DNA from: Kordiimonas sp. SCSIO 12603
GTDB lineage: Bacteria > Pseudomonadota > Alphaproteobacteria > Sphingomonadales > Kordiimonadaceae
NCBI RefSeq assembly: GCF_024398035.1
Contig: NZ_CP073748.1
Coordinates: forward strand, 1,835,520 to 1,899,519
DNA: 64,000 nt
Direction: 5' to 3'
Both the position numbers and the translations under genes were made by a program. Below are positions 53,814-62,067 of this stretch, in pieces. Within the stretch, counting starts at the first letter, position 1, and every line of letters begins with the position of its first letter. The notes under the pieces were generated by a model. That model saw only the letters and a list, made by a program, of their open reading frames with translations. It had not been told where the DNA came from and ran no database searches.

Positions 53814-55193
53814 TTAGGCTTCTGGATATGCGCGTGAGATAGAGGGAGAAGCTTGCCTAAGCCTCCATTTTACGATTGTGACATAAACGGCCGCTGAGAC
53901 AATCATGGACGGTACAGTGGCCGTTAGGTATTGGAAGCTTATCTGGCCAGAGGAGAAGCTGAAGGCGGATAGGCCAGATAACCAACCGCCAAGCCACATC
54001 CACAGAACCATACCAACCAACTGTGCGGCTACAGCCACATAGTTCACCCCGTGGGTATATGAATAAATACCAGTGGGTTCATAGCAGGCTTCCACCGAGA
54101 TCTTCTCTTTTCTGAGAAAGAAATAATCTGCCATCACTACGGCCCAATAAGGTCCGGCGAGTAATCCAACGAATAATAGGATAATACCGAACAGGCTTTG
54201 AAGCTGTGCGTCATAGACGAATACCAAAGACGGTAGTGCAACCAGCATTGTTGCAAGTTTGTATGGTAGTTTCGGAATAAGTGAAAGCAGAGCCATTACG
54301 CCTGCATAGAGCAAGAGTGAGCATGTGGTGATGGTGCCTAAAATGATGATGATAGTTGCTAAAAAACCAAGCTCTAGTTTCACGGTCCAGATGGCTGGAT
54401 CAATTTCACCCGTTGCCAGAGTTGCAACGCCGCCTGTTATTGAGAATAAGATAGCGATAAGGCCAAGACCCCAGAAGCTACCCCAATAAGCTGCTTTTTC
54501 CGTTTTTGCGAACTTATTCCACGCACCCAAATATGGCTGCCAGGCAACAGCCCACACCACGCATGTTTCAATTGCGAATGCCCAGCCAAATTCACCAGTT
54601 GGTTTGTGAGAGAGCACTTTCTCCATATGACCGCTGCTCAGGAGCTCATAAAGGATATAAAGCGAGAAGCCTCCAAGAATTGGGACTGTGATGGAAGAAA
54701 GATAAAAGCCTGTCTTAGGTGAACTCATAACTAGAAGCATAGGGATGAGAATGCCTCCGCCAACGGCATAGAGTGTGAAATCCCCTGTAAAACTAGCAGA
54801 GGGGCCTATGAGCTCTGTCACGGCATTTAATGAGGCCGTACCTGTCATTGAAGATAGAAGGCCAATCCAGCCGAAATTAATGAAGATAAGAACAAAGGCG
54901 CCATAGTATGCGCCTCTGAACCCAAAAGTAGGGCGGAGCACGAGTATTTCATCCATACCATATTTAGCACCGCGCTGCGAGGAAACGGCGCACAGAGCGC
55001 AAGCGGCCAGATTGGCGGTTACGCAAACCACAATAGTGGGCCAGAACCCCAAACTTTCAGAGAAGTAGCTGCCGACCATGAAAGTGGCCAGAAGGATATT
55101 GCCGCCCGCCCATAACCAGAACATGGACCAAAAATTTGCGTGCCGATCTGATTGAGGAATAGGCTTTAAACTAATGCCCGATGACTGTTCCAT
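53814..55193 (-). CDS. NCS1-family nucleobase:cation symporter
   Basis: The protein is 459 residues from the ATG at 55193, which has AAAGG upstream; 14 more codons are open. It is a polytopic membrane protein (about 12 TM) with NFWSMFWLWAGGNILLATFMVGS (NCS1 TM1), FGFRGAYYGAFVLIFINFGWIG and AVVMADYFFLR. The latter is a conserved NCS1 end-of-TM motif. The family imports cytosine, allantoin, hydantoins or purines with Na+ or H+. Near the island of amidases, DUF1989 and imide-type hydrolases, a cyclic nitrogen substrate is suspected. A 39-residue membrane peptide gene precedes it by 23 bp. Confidence 0.85.
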   Translation of the reverse strand: MEQSSGISLKPIPQSDRHANFWSMFWLWAGGNILLATFMVGSYFSESLGFWPTIVVCVTANLAACALCAVSSQRGAKYGMDEILVLRPTFGFRGAYYGAFVLIFINFGWIGLLSSMTGTASLNAVTELIGPSASFTGDFTLYAVGGGILIPMLLVMSSPKTGFYLSSITVPILGGFSLYILYELLSSGHMEKVLSHKPTGEFGWAFAIETCVVWAVAWQPYLGAWNKFAKTEKAAYWGSFWGLGLIAILFSITGGVATLATGEIDPAIWTVKLELGFLATIIIILGTITTCSLLLYAGVMALLSLIPKLPYKLATMLVALPSLVFVYDAQLQSLFGIILLFVGLLAGPYWAVVMADYFFLRKEKISVEACYEPTGIYSYTHGVNYVAVAAQLVGMVLWMWLGGWLSGLSAFSFSSGQISFQYLTATVPSMIVSAAVYVTIVKWRLRQASPSISRAYPEA

Positions 55194-55216
55194 AGAATTA
55201 CCTTTCCGCAACAAGG

Positions 55217-55336
55217 TTATAAAATACTGAACCAAATGGTTGCGATAAGAAGGGGGATAACACCTACCACTAACAGTAATAGGTGGTCTCGGAGCTTCAC
55301 GGATCTGGTTGTTTTCTCTGGATTAGAACTGTTCAT
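55217..55336 (-). CDS. 39-residue small membrane protein upstream of NCS1 permease
   Basis: This short ORF has a good CGGAGGA site, then ATG at 55336, and stops at 55217. It encodes a charged N terminus (MNSSNPEKTTRSVKLRDH) followed by one strongly hydrophobic segment (LLLLVVGVIPLLIATIWFSIL) to the end. It precedes the permease start by 23 bp. Small membrane partners are known for some solute symporters (for example sodium:solute systems), but I know of none for NCS1. It could be a transporter accessory or a regulatory peptide. A membrane orientation with the N terminus in the cytoplasm is predicted from the charges. Confidence 0.68.
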   Translation of the reverse strand: MNSSNPEKTTRSVKLRDHLLLLVVGVIPLLIATIWFSIL

Positions 55337-55684
55337 CAAATGATCCTCCGAAACTGTTCAAAATATTTCGAAACACGTGATTTGAGGCATGTTTCGTCAT
55401 TAAACAGCTTATTCAGAGGAGGGCGTTTGTCAGGTGATGTGTCTTCAGCTTACCGATGATGGTGAGTAATCTGTCGGACAGTGTTTATAGCGGCGCCTAA
55501 TTTCGCAGGTGTTTTATGTAGTGTATTACAGGTGTATGGAATCAGTCCAAATATTGGGTGTTTTAGGGGGTGTATAACACCTAGTAACACACCTATTACA
55601 CCTGCGTCTAAAAATACTTGAAAAATAAAATCTTTAAAAATCAATGCCTTAATTGTTTTTGGTGAAGTTTTTTGATATTGCCTC
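55337..55684. other. Intergenic region with GGTGT/ACACC cluster
   Basis: No gene is supported here. The AT-rich region carries a dense cluster of GGTGT/ACACC motifs (55504-55606, listed separately), and the promoter of the minus-strand small membrane protein must lie in it. Long minus-strand open frames through here lack codon support and overlap the leader of the GntR operon. Confidence 0.45.
55504..55606. promoter_or_regulatory. Cluster of GGTGT/ACACC half-sites
   Basis: The segment opens with CGCAGGTGT (55504-55512) and closes with its exact complement ACACCTGCG (55598-55606). Between them are GGTGT-like motifs at about 55531, 55557 and 55569 and CACC motifs at 55578 and 55590. One perfect dyad is GGTGT-ATA-ACACC (55569-55581). 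Two GGTG/CACC pairs are 17 bases apart. The same half-site recurs at the proposed GntR promoter, so these may be regulator binding sites. Confidence 0.45.
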
Positions 55685-55724
55685 TTGTCAAATGTGAGGT
55701 GGTGTTGTACATAACTAATACACC
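55685..55724 (+). promoter_or_regulatory. Promoter with GGTG-N16-CACC operator of the YtrA-type operon
   Basis: TTGTCA (55685-55690) and TACATA (55708-55713) with 17-bp spacing are a reasonable sigma70 promoter. GGTG (55701-55704), 16 bases, CACC (55721-55724) overlaps the -10 and start region. I recall GGTG-N16-CACC being reported for YtrA-subfamily GntR regulators in Xanthomonas; the spacing here is exact. Repression by the downstream GntR protein is therefore likely. Confidence 0.6.
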
Positions 55725-55778
55725 GGCACGATAAAACGCCCAAACAGAGACATAAGTCCACGGGAGTTAGCCAAGAGA

Positions 55779-55999
55779 AGCCCAAAGGCTCAGATGGTAT
55801 GCGAGGAAAAAGTGCTGGTAACGGGAACAGATAAAATATCGGCCCGGGAACGACAGCACTAATAACAAGAAAGACCACAAGGTCTCATACAGCGAGGAAA
55901 AAATTGGGGGAGCCAGAGATAAAAATAAAATCTGGCCCCCTGATCTTAAAAGTAAAAAAAAAGAGACACGACAGTTTAACAATAAGCCTGAAAACAGGC
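55779..55999 (+). promoter_or_regulatory. Structured mRNA leader of the GntR/ABC operon
   Basis: Five distinct hairpins lie between the promoter and the 43-residue ORF. They are AGCC-CAAA-GGCT (55779-55790), AGTGCTG (55811-55817) with CAGCACT (55854-55860), AGACC-ACAA-GGTCT (55872-55885), GGGG(A)GCCAGA with TCTGGCCCCC (55907-55940), and GCCTG-AAAA-CAGGC (55986-55999). GCGAGGA recurs at 55801, 55892 and 56020, the last being the ribosome-binding site of the small ORF. No known riboswitch class was recognised. Confidence 0.55.
55794..55862 (+). CDS. Possible 22-residue leader peptide
   Basis: An ATG at 55794 with AAAGG five bases upstream opens a 22-codon frame (MVCEEKVLVTGTDKISARERQH) ending TAA at 55862. 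Its second half overlaps the long-range stem at 55811-55860. It could be a leader peptide or chance; nothing beyond the start context supports it. Confidence 0.22.
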   Translation: MVCEEKVLVTGTDKISARERQH

Positions 56000-56034
56000 G
56001 CCGCCCAATGAGGCAAACAGCGAGGAGAATAAAA

Positions 56035-56166
56035 ATGACAACCCGCACTTATACATCAACAAAACGTATGGTTCGTCGTAGCCGCCGTGTTGCGCGTGCA
56101 ACTGCAAAGCTTGTGGCCCAGCCGCTCTTTGCCGGCAACGTTAATCTTCTTGCAACTTCTGCGTAA
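56035..56166 (+). CDS. 43-residue arginine-rich small protein at head of GntR/ABC operon
   Basis: An ORF from ATG 56035 to TAA 56166 has GAGGAG eight bases upstream. It encodes an arginine/threonine-rich N-terminal half (MTTRTYTSTKRMVRRSRRVA) and a more neutral C-terminal half (RATAKLVAQPLFAGNVNLLATSA). No family is recognised. It lies 14 bp before the GntR start, consistent with co-transcription. An in-frame ATG at 56008 could add nine residues and would overlap the stop of an upstream TTG frame. It might be a regulator-binding or RNA-binding peptide, as pure inference. Confidence 0.6.
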   Translation: MTTRTYTSTKRMVRRSRRVARATAKLVAQPLFAGNVNLLATSA

Positions 56167-56180
56167 GAAAGGGAGTTTTT

Positions 56181-56540
56181 ATGACGCCGGATTGGAGCGA
56201 TGATCAGCCAATTTACCGGCAACTGAAGGACAAAGTGGTGACAGCCATTATGGAAGGTAATCTCCCTGAAGGAGAGGCACTTCCATCAGTAAGAAATGTC
56301 GCTGTGGATTTACAGATTAATCCTATCACTGCATCAAAAGCCTATCAGGAGCTAGTAATGGACGGACTTGTTGAAAAACGACGCGGACTGGGCATGTTCG
56401 TGATCGAAGGAGCTCGGGAAAAGCTGCTTGAAGCAGAACGAGCTAAGTTTATTGAAGAAGAGTGGCCACGGGTTCTAGAAACAATTCGTCGGCTTGGTTT
56501 TGAACCGGAAGACCTGCTTAAAAGCGGGCTTGCCAACTAG
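56181..56540 (+). CDS. GntR-family regulator, YtrA subfamily
   Basis: This 119-residue protein has the short YtrA layout: a winged HTH (DQPIYRQLKDKVVTAIMEGNLPEGEALPSVRNVAVDLQINPITASKAYQEL) followed by a brief helical tail and no large effector domain. YtrA-type regulators control adjacent ABC transporter genes and respond to cell-envelope stress or antibiotics. A GGGAG site lies before the ATG and the gene lies 12 bp before the ABC ATPase. The upstream GGTG-N16-CACC element fits its presumed operator. Confidence 0.88.
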   Translation: MTPDWSDDQPIYRQLKDKVVTAIMEGNLPEGEALPSVRNVAVDLQINPITASKAYQELVMDGLVEKRRGLGMFVIEGAREKLLEAERAKFIEEEWPRVLETIRRLGFEPEDLLKSGLAN

Positions 56541-56552
56541 GAGGGGGCCAAT

Positions 56553-57413
56553 ATGACAGAATATGTTGTTGAAGCACGAGGGCTTTCAAAGTCATTCGGC
56601 AAATTCCAGGCCCTTAAACCAGTTGATTTCAATATCCCACTTGGCAGAATTGTTGGTGTGATTGGCGCAAATGGCGCTGGGAAAACCACAATGCTGAACG
56701 CGGTTCTCGGTCTTACCACATATGATGGTAGCCTGAGTGTGATGGGCCATGACCCAGCGAAAGAACGCGACGCATTGATGCAGGATGTTTGCTTCATCGC
56801 AGACGTTGCAACACTGCCGAAATGGATGAAGGTTTCAGACGTTCTTGATTATGTTGAACGTGTTCACCCGAAATTTGATCGCTCAAAAGCGCTTGATTTC
56901 CTAAGCCGCACGAAAGTACCGATGGACCGTAAGGTGCGTGCTCTTTCAAAAGGTATGACGGTACAGGTGCATCTAGCGGTGGTGATGGCGATTGATGCCA
57001 AGCTGCTTGTACTGGATGAGCCAACACTCGGCCTGGATATTATTTTCCGGAAGCAATTCTACCAAAGCCTTCTTGAAGAATATTTTGATGAAGACCGCAC
57101 AGTGGTTATTACAACGCACCAAGTGGAAGAAATCGAACATATCCTCACAGATGTGATTTTCATCAAGGATGGCGGTATCGTTCTACAGAGCGATATGGAA
57201 GAGCTTTCTGAGCAGTTTGTTGAAGTGATGGTGGAGCCGGGTAAAGAAGAAGAAGCGACAGCTCTTGGCCCAATCCGCGAAAGTTCAACGTTCGGTAAGA
57301 AAACTTGCGTGTATAAAAATGCTGATCACGATGCGCTGGCTAAATTGGGTGAAACGCGCCGCCTAGGCCTGGCTGACATTTTCGTGGCGACCATGACAGG
57401 AGGTGGGCAATGA
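56553..57413 (+). CDS. ABC transporter ATP-binding protein of YtrA-type operon
   Basis: This 286-residue ATPase has Walker A GANGAGKTT, Walker B LLVLDEPTLGLD, the signature-equivalent ALSKGMTVQVHLAVVMA and the switch TTHQ. The second half carries extra residues similar to the YtrB/CcmA group. The LSKGM sequence replaces the canonical LSGGQ. It overlaps the permease start by four bases (ATGA). A role as drug or peptide exporter under YtrA control is likely. The GGAGGG site is strong. Confidence 0.87.
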   Translation: MTEYVVEARGLSKSFGKFQALKPVDFNIPLGRIVGVIGANGAGKTTMLNAVLGLTTYDGSLSVMGHDPAKERDALMQDVCFIADVATLPKWMKVSDVLDYVERVHPKFDRSKALDFLSRTKVPMDRKVRALSKGMTVQVHLAVVMAIDAKLLVLDEPTLGLDIIFRKQFYQSLLEEYFDEDRTVVITTHQVEEIEHILTDVIFIKDGGIVLQSDMEELSEQFVEVMVEPGKEEEATALGPIRESSTFGKKTCVYKNADHDALAKLGETRRLGLADIFVATMTGGGQ

Positions 57414-58348
57414 AAACCTTTCAGGCCCTGATTAAAAGGGAAATCTTAGACGGCAAAAATGGATACATATGGGCGCCAGTGGTGCTTGCAGGTATCACTG
57501 TGCTGCTCTTGTTCCTTTCCGTTCTTGGTTTTGGCAACATGATCGAAATTCATGGTATGGAAAGACACGATATCCAGAATTTTGGTGATGCGCTTACACG
57601 TTTGGCAGAAAAAGAGCCTGCAGAGATTAGTGCCGCAATGACCTTTGGATACTGGAGCATGGGTTCCCTTCCATGGATCGCATTCCCGTTCGTTGTGTTC
57701 TTCTCTTTGTTGAGTAGCCTATATGAAGAACGCCGTGACCGTTCGATCTTGTTCTGGAAGTCTATGCCAGTTGCGGATTGGCAAGAAGTTCTGGCGAAGC
57801 TTTTTGTGCCGGTTGTGATTGTTCCAATCATCTTTATGGCTGTTGTTATTGTTTCCCAGCTTGCAATTGCCTTTTTCTTAACCTTCGTGGTTCTGTTTCA
57901 AGGTGGTCCTATCCTTGAATTATGGCCGCTAGGTTCGATGATCGGCACATGGTTCTCTGGCCTTGGTATGTACTATGTATATGCGCTATGGGCACTGCCG
58001 ATGCTGGCTTGGGTATTGTTGGTATCATCATTCGCGAACCGTTTGCCTTTCCTTTGGGCGGCACTTGTACCAGCGGTGATGGCGGCAGTAGAGGGTATCT
58101 TCTTCGAAACAACAGGCGTGTTGCGCTGGATCGCTATCCATGTTGGTGGTTGGACAGAGTTTGCATATCGTGATTATGCAAATACGATTAGCATCGACGG
58201 CCCAAGAGAGTTGCTTGATTTTGTAGTTGGTGGTCCTCAATTCGATGCTCTTTCATATAGCTTGGGCAGTGGCGAATTTTGGGCGGGGATTGTAGTTGCG
58301 GCAGCTTTTGTTTTCGCTGCAATCGAAATCCGGAAGAAAGCAGTTTGA
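57410..58348 (+). CDS. ABC transporter permease of YtrA-type operon
   Basis: This 312-residue integral membrane protein has about six TM segments (approximately 25-45, 80-102, 135-165, 177-200, 207-228 and 286-305). It resembles ABC-2/YtrC-type permeases, with SSLYEERRDRSILFWKSMPVADWQEVLAKL characteristic of the family. It pairs with the upstream ATPase. A T-rich terminator lies about 28 bp after the stop. The substrate is unknown; envelope or antibiotic-related export is plausible. Confidence 0.83.
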   Translation: MKTFQALIKREILDGKNGYIWAPVVLAGITVLLLFLSVLGFGNMIEIHGMERHDIQNFGDALTRLAEKEPAEISAAMTFGYWSMGSLPWIAFPFVVFFSLLSSLYEERRDRSILFWKSMPVADWQEVLAKLFVPVVIVPIIFMAVVIVSQLAIAFFLTFVVLFQGGPILELWPLGSMIGTWFSGLGMYYVYALWALPMLAWVLLVSSFANRLPFLWAALVPAVMAAVEGIFFETTGVLRWIAIHVGGWTEFAYRDYANTISIDGPRELLDFVVGGPQFDALSYSLGSGEFWAGIVVAAAFVFAAIEIRKKAV

Positions 58349-58375
58349 TAATCCAGTTCAATCTATAAAGAATGG

Positions 58376-58403
58376 AGAGCCATCTTTTGATGGCTCTTTT
58401 TTT
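58376..58403 (+). terminator. Intrinsic terminator of the GntR/ABC operon
   Basis: AGAGCCATC (58376-58384) and GATGGCTCT (58389-58397) form a 9-bp stem with TTTT loop and a run of T to 58403. Confidence 0.93.
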
Positions 58404-58422
58404 GTGTGATGAAGATGTGGGC

Positions 58423-58857
58423 TTATTTATTAAGATCAGGGTGCCAGTTTTCGTCTTCGATCAGTTCATAGCTGTCAAACAGGAAACCCGGGCTGACCAT
58501 ACAGCTTACTAAGGTCCAGTCACCGTTGGAGCGTGCGCGCTGCCAGTTATCAGCGGGTACGAGAATTTGAGGTGCCTGTCCGTGGAAGATGTCAGGGCCA
58601 AGTTCATATGATTGAACCCCCTTATGGTGGAGGTCGATTTCAAGTGTTAAAGCCGCACCTGCGTGCCAATACCAGATTTCATCACCGTCAGTACTATGCC
58701 ATTTGGCAAAATCCGTACCCTCCAGAAAATAGTAGATAGATGTTGCCCGACCTCTTGCTTCAGCACCGCCTTCGTTTTGATAAGTACGGCGGTAGTAGCC
58801 GCCTTCTGGATGAGGGGAGAGGTCAAGTTTCTTAATAACGTCTTTAGCGGTTACCAT
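58423..58857 (-). CDS. Cupin superfamily (DUF985) protein
   Basis: This 144-residue cupin contains LDLSPHPEGGYYRRTYQNE, TSIYYFLEGTDFAKWHSTDGDEIWYWHAGAALTLEI and a C-terminal LVSCMVSPGFLFDSYELI. This is the DUF985/YML079-like cupin pattern. The metal-binding histidines (HST, WH) are partly conserved. The function is unknown; similar proteins bind small hydrophobic ligands. It is convergent with the ABC permease gene across the terminator and 14 bp from rlmB. Confidence 0.8.
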   Translation of the reverse strand: MVTAKDVIKKLDLSPHPEGGYYRRTYQNEGGAEARGRATSIYYFLEGTDFAKWHSTDGDEIWYWHAGAALTLEIDLHHKGVQSYELGPDIFHGQAPQILVPADNWQRARSNGDWTLVSCMVSPGFLFDSYELIEDENWHPDLNK

Positions 58858-58871
58858 AATCTACTTCTTAT

Positions 58872-59738
58872 TTAGTTCTGGTCTGCAATTTCATATAGAG
58901 CGATTGCCGCGGCATTCGAAACATTCAGGCTTTCAATCTGGCCTGACATAGGAATCTTTGCAATCATATCACATGATTTACGTGTGAGGGGGCGCATACC
59001 CTTTCCTTCGGAACCCATCACAATAACTATATTGTCGCCTAGTTTTACATCGCGGATTTTGGTTTCAGTATTACCGTCGAGGCCCACGTGCCAGTACCCC
59101 ATTTCCTTAAGGGTGTCTAAGGTCTGTGAAAGGTTGGCCACACGAAGCCAATCCAGAGTCTCTAAGCCGCCAGCAGCAGAGCGTGCAAGTGTACCGCTTT
59201 CTGATGGACTGTTACGGTCCTGTGTAATTAGTGCACGTGCGCCAAAAGCAGCCGCGGAGCGCATACAGGCGCCAACATTATGAGGGTCGGTTACTTGATC
59301 CAGCATAAGGATGATGTTTTTTTTGCCATCAATTGGGGTGAGGCTTTCGATATCAGTGCCGGGCAGGGGGCGTACCTCAAGTAGAATACCTTGATGTGGA
59401 GAGTCTGTGCCGACAGTTGCATCTAAAATGCTTGTGTCATTGATCACGACCGTTTCAATATTTGGCCTAATAGAGGTAATACGCTCATTTGATAGCGCTT
59501 TTTCTGTGCCAACAAGCCTCACACACTCACGGTTTTTATTCTGTAGAGCAGTTTCCACGGAATTGCGACCAAACAGAAAATAACCGTTTGAAGCTTTTGG
59601 TTTCAGATTGCTATCTGCGTGAGATCTAAAGCTTTTATCTCGGTGTGGGCCTTGATTCCGATTTCGCGCGCCTTGATTATTTTTTTTGCGCGGCATTTGA
59701 TTTGTCTTTTGTCCAGAGTGTCGTTTTTTATTCATCAT
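58872..59738 (-). CDS. rlmB: 23S rRNA (guanosine-2'-O-)-methyltransferase RlmB
   Basis: The 288 residues run from the ATG at 59738, with a GTG two codons earlier as alternative. A lysine/asparagine-rich extension of about 45 residues precedes a SpoU substrate-binding domain (YFLFGRNSVETALQ). A SPOUT methyltransferase follows with LDQVTDPHNVGACMRSAAAFGA, VMGSEGKGMRPLTRKSCD and IPMSGQIESLNVSNAAAIALYEI, the trefoil-knot signature. It methylates G2251 of 23S rRNA in E. coli. The position before tRNA-Tyr and tuf is common in alphaproteobacteria. Confidence 0.92.
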   Translation of the reverse strand: MMNKKRHSGQKTNQMPRKKNNQGARNRNQGPHRDKSFRSHADSNLKPKASNGYFLFGRNSVETALQNKNRECVRLVGTEKALSNERITSIRPNIETVVINDTSILDATVGTDSPHQGILLEVRPLPGTDIESLTPIDGKKNIILMLDQVTDPHNVGACMRSAAAFGARALITQDRNSPSESGTLARSAAGGLETLDWLRVANLSQTLDTLKEMGYWHVGLDGNTETKIRDVKLGDNIVIVMGSEGKGMRPLTRKSCDMIAKIPMSGQIESLNVSNAAAIALYEIADQN

Positions 59739-59853
59739 ATTCACTTGTTATCTGGGTGTCTTTTTTTGGCTCAACACCTAAGGTTCAGAGGGGCTATAAA
59801 TCACTCTGCAACAAAGCTCATCAAAAAAAATACATTTTTTTAATTCGTTTGTG

Positions 59854-59882
59854 TTGACACCGAGTAAGATATGGGCATATTG
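59854..59882 (+). promoter_or_regulatory. Promoter candidate of the tRNA-Tyr/tRNA-Gly unit
   Basis: TTGACA (59854-59859) and CATATT/ATATTG at 59876-59882 give 16-17 bp spacing, about 50 bp before tRNA-Tyr. A perfect hairpin ACGCTGA/TCAGCGT (59895-59914) follows in the leader. Confidence 0.5.
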
Positions 59883-59929
59883 CGCCTCACCGCGACGCTG
59901 ATCAAGGTCAGCGTGACGAACTCGATTTT

Positions 59930-60015
59930 GGAGAGATGGCCGAGCGGTTAAAGGCGACGGATTGTAAATCCGTTCTCGTATGAGTACGCAGGTTCGAATC
60001 CTGCTCTCTCCACCA
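59930..60015 (+). tRNA. tRNA-Tyr (GTA)
   Basis: The sequence is 86 nt and class II, with a long variable arm. The GGAGAGA/TCTCTCC acceptor, anticodon GTA at 59964-59966 in a GATTGTAAATC arm, the GGTTCGAATCC T-arm and an encoded CCA (60013-60015) are all present. Confidence 0.96.
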
Positions 60016-60078
60016 TCACCTTCCCTAGATGCATTTCTTCGGAGGGTTTTGTTATGTTCGGGGGATAGCGATGATTGT

Positions 60079-60152
60079 GCGGGTGTAGCTCAATGGTAGA
60101 GCAGAAGATTTCCAATCTTACGACGAGGGTTCGATTCCCTTCACCCGCTCCA
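60079..60152 (+). tRNA. tRNA-Gly (TCC)
   Basis: The 74-nt class I tRNA has a GCGGGTG/CACCCGC acceptor and anticodon TCC at 60111-60113. The T-arm is GGGTTCGATTCCC and CCA is encoded at 60150-60152. Confidence 0.96.
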
Positions 60153-60252
60153 AATATTTTAAATGCCTCTTCTGGGGCGGCTTATTGAATGTGATTACTC
60201 CTAGGGTGGGGTGTCACGGGGTATGAAAGTTCGTCTGAATATATTTTACGCG

Positions 60253-60264
60253 CACGCGCGCGTG
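60253..60264. repeat. 12-bp alternating CG palindrome before tuf
   Basis: CACGCGCGCGTG is a perfect palindrome in the leader of tuf, 33 bp before the start codon. Its pairing as an mRNA hairpin would be stable. It may influence translation or be a processing point. Confidence 0.5.
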
Positions 60265-60296
60265 TTCAGGCGTAAATGCTTGCAAGGATTACGGGC

Positions 60297-61487
<1,191 letters not shown>

Positions 61488-61507
61488 TTTCGGTAATAAA
61501 CGAAAAG

Positions 61508-61532
61508 TGGGTCGGTCTTGCCGGCCCATTTT
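61508..61532 (+). terminator. Intrinsic terminator of tuf
   Basis: TGGGTCGG (61508-61515) pairs with CCGGCCCA (61521-61528), with one G-U pair, and TTTT follows. Confidence 0.75.
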
Positions 61533-61657
61533 CTTGCGCAGTGATCGATTGAAAATTGAAGCGCAGTAAGTCATTTAAAAAAAATGACAAAAAACACTTG
61601 CAAGGGACGCGATAGAGCGGTAAACCGCAGCCCTCGCTAGTGACGAACTAACGGTCT

Positions 61658-61733
61658 AGGGGCGTAGCTCAGTTGGTAGAGCACCGGTCTCCAAAACCGG
61701 GTGTCGGGGGTTCGAGTCCCTCCGCCCCTGCCA
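61658..61733 (+). tRNA. tRNA-Trp (CCA)
   Basis: The 76-nt class I tRNA has an AGGGGCG/CGCCCCT acceptor, anticodon CCA at 61691-61693 and T-arm GGGGGTTCGAGTCCCTC. It also has an encoded CCA 3' end. Confidence 0.96.
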
Positions 61734-61864
61734 TTAGATCGAATAGAAAAATAGGCTGCGTGAAAGCTTTTTAGTTTTAAGCGCCTTATAGATAATGGAT
61801 TGATTAGCCTGCGGTTTTTGGTAAGAGAAGCGCGGGCTTGTTGGGTAATTATAAAGGATCGAAC

Positions 61865-62056
61865 ATGGCAAAAACATCGCCAGGTGAATTTTTCCGTCAG
61901 GTAAAGCGTGAAGGCGCTAAAGTTACTTGGCCTACGCCGAAAGAGGCGGGAATCACGTCTGTGATGGTTTTTGTGATGGTTGTGATTATGGCTGTGTTCT
62001 TCCTTGGTGTTGATTATCTGCTTAATGCTGGCGTGCAAGCGCTGCTTGGCCTTTAG
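61865..62056 (+). CDS. secE: Preprotein translocase subunit SecE
   Basis: The 63 residues from the ATG at 61865 (AAGGA upstream) have the cytoplasmic head [25 protein letters not shown], which is the conserved SecE motif. One TM helix (about 28-50) is followed by a short C-terminal tail. SecE is the essential small subunit of SecYEG; the single-TM form is the usual one in alphaproteobacteria. The gene lies directly before nusG. Confidence 0.93.
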   Translation: MAKTSPGEFFRQVKREGAKVTWPTPKEAGITSVMVFVMVVIMAVFFLGVDYLLNAGVQALLGL

Positions 62057-62067
62057 GAGTTAATAAT

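Noticed and set aside
55450-56048. Minus-strand open frames of 142 and 93 residues opposite the GntR-operon leader
   Set aside because: Composition is odd, there is no ribosome-binding site, and they run through the promoter, hairpins and small-ORF start of the opposite strand.
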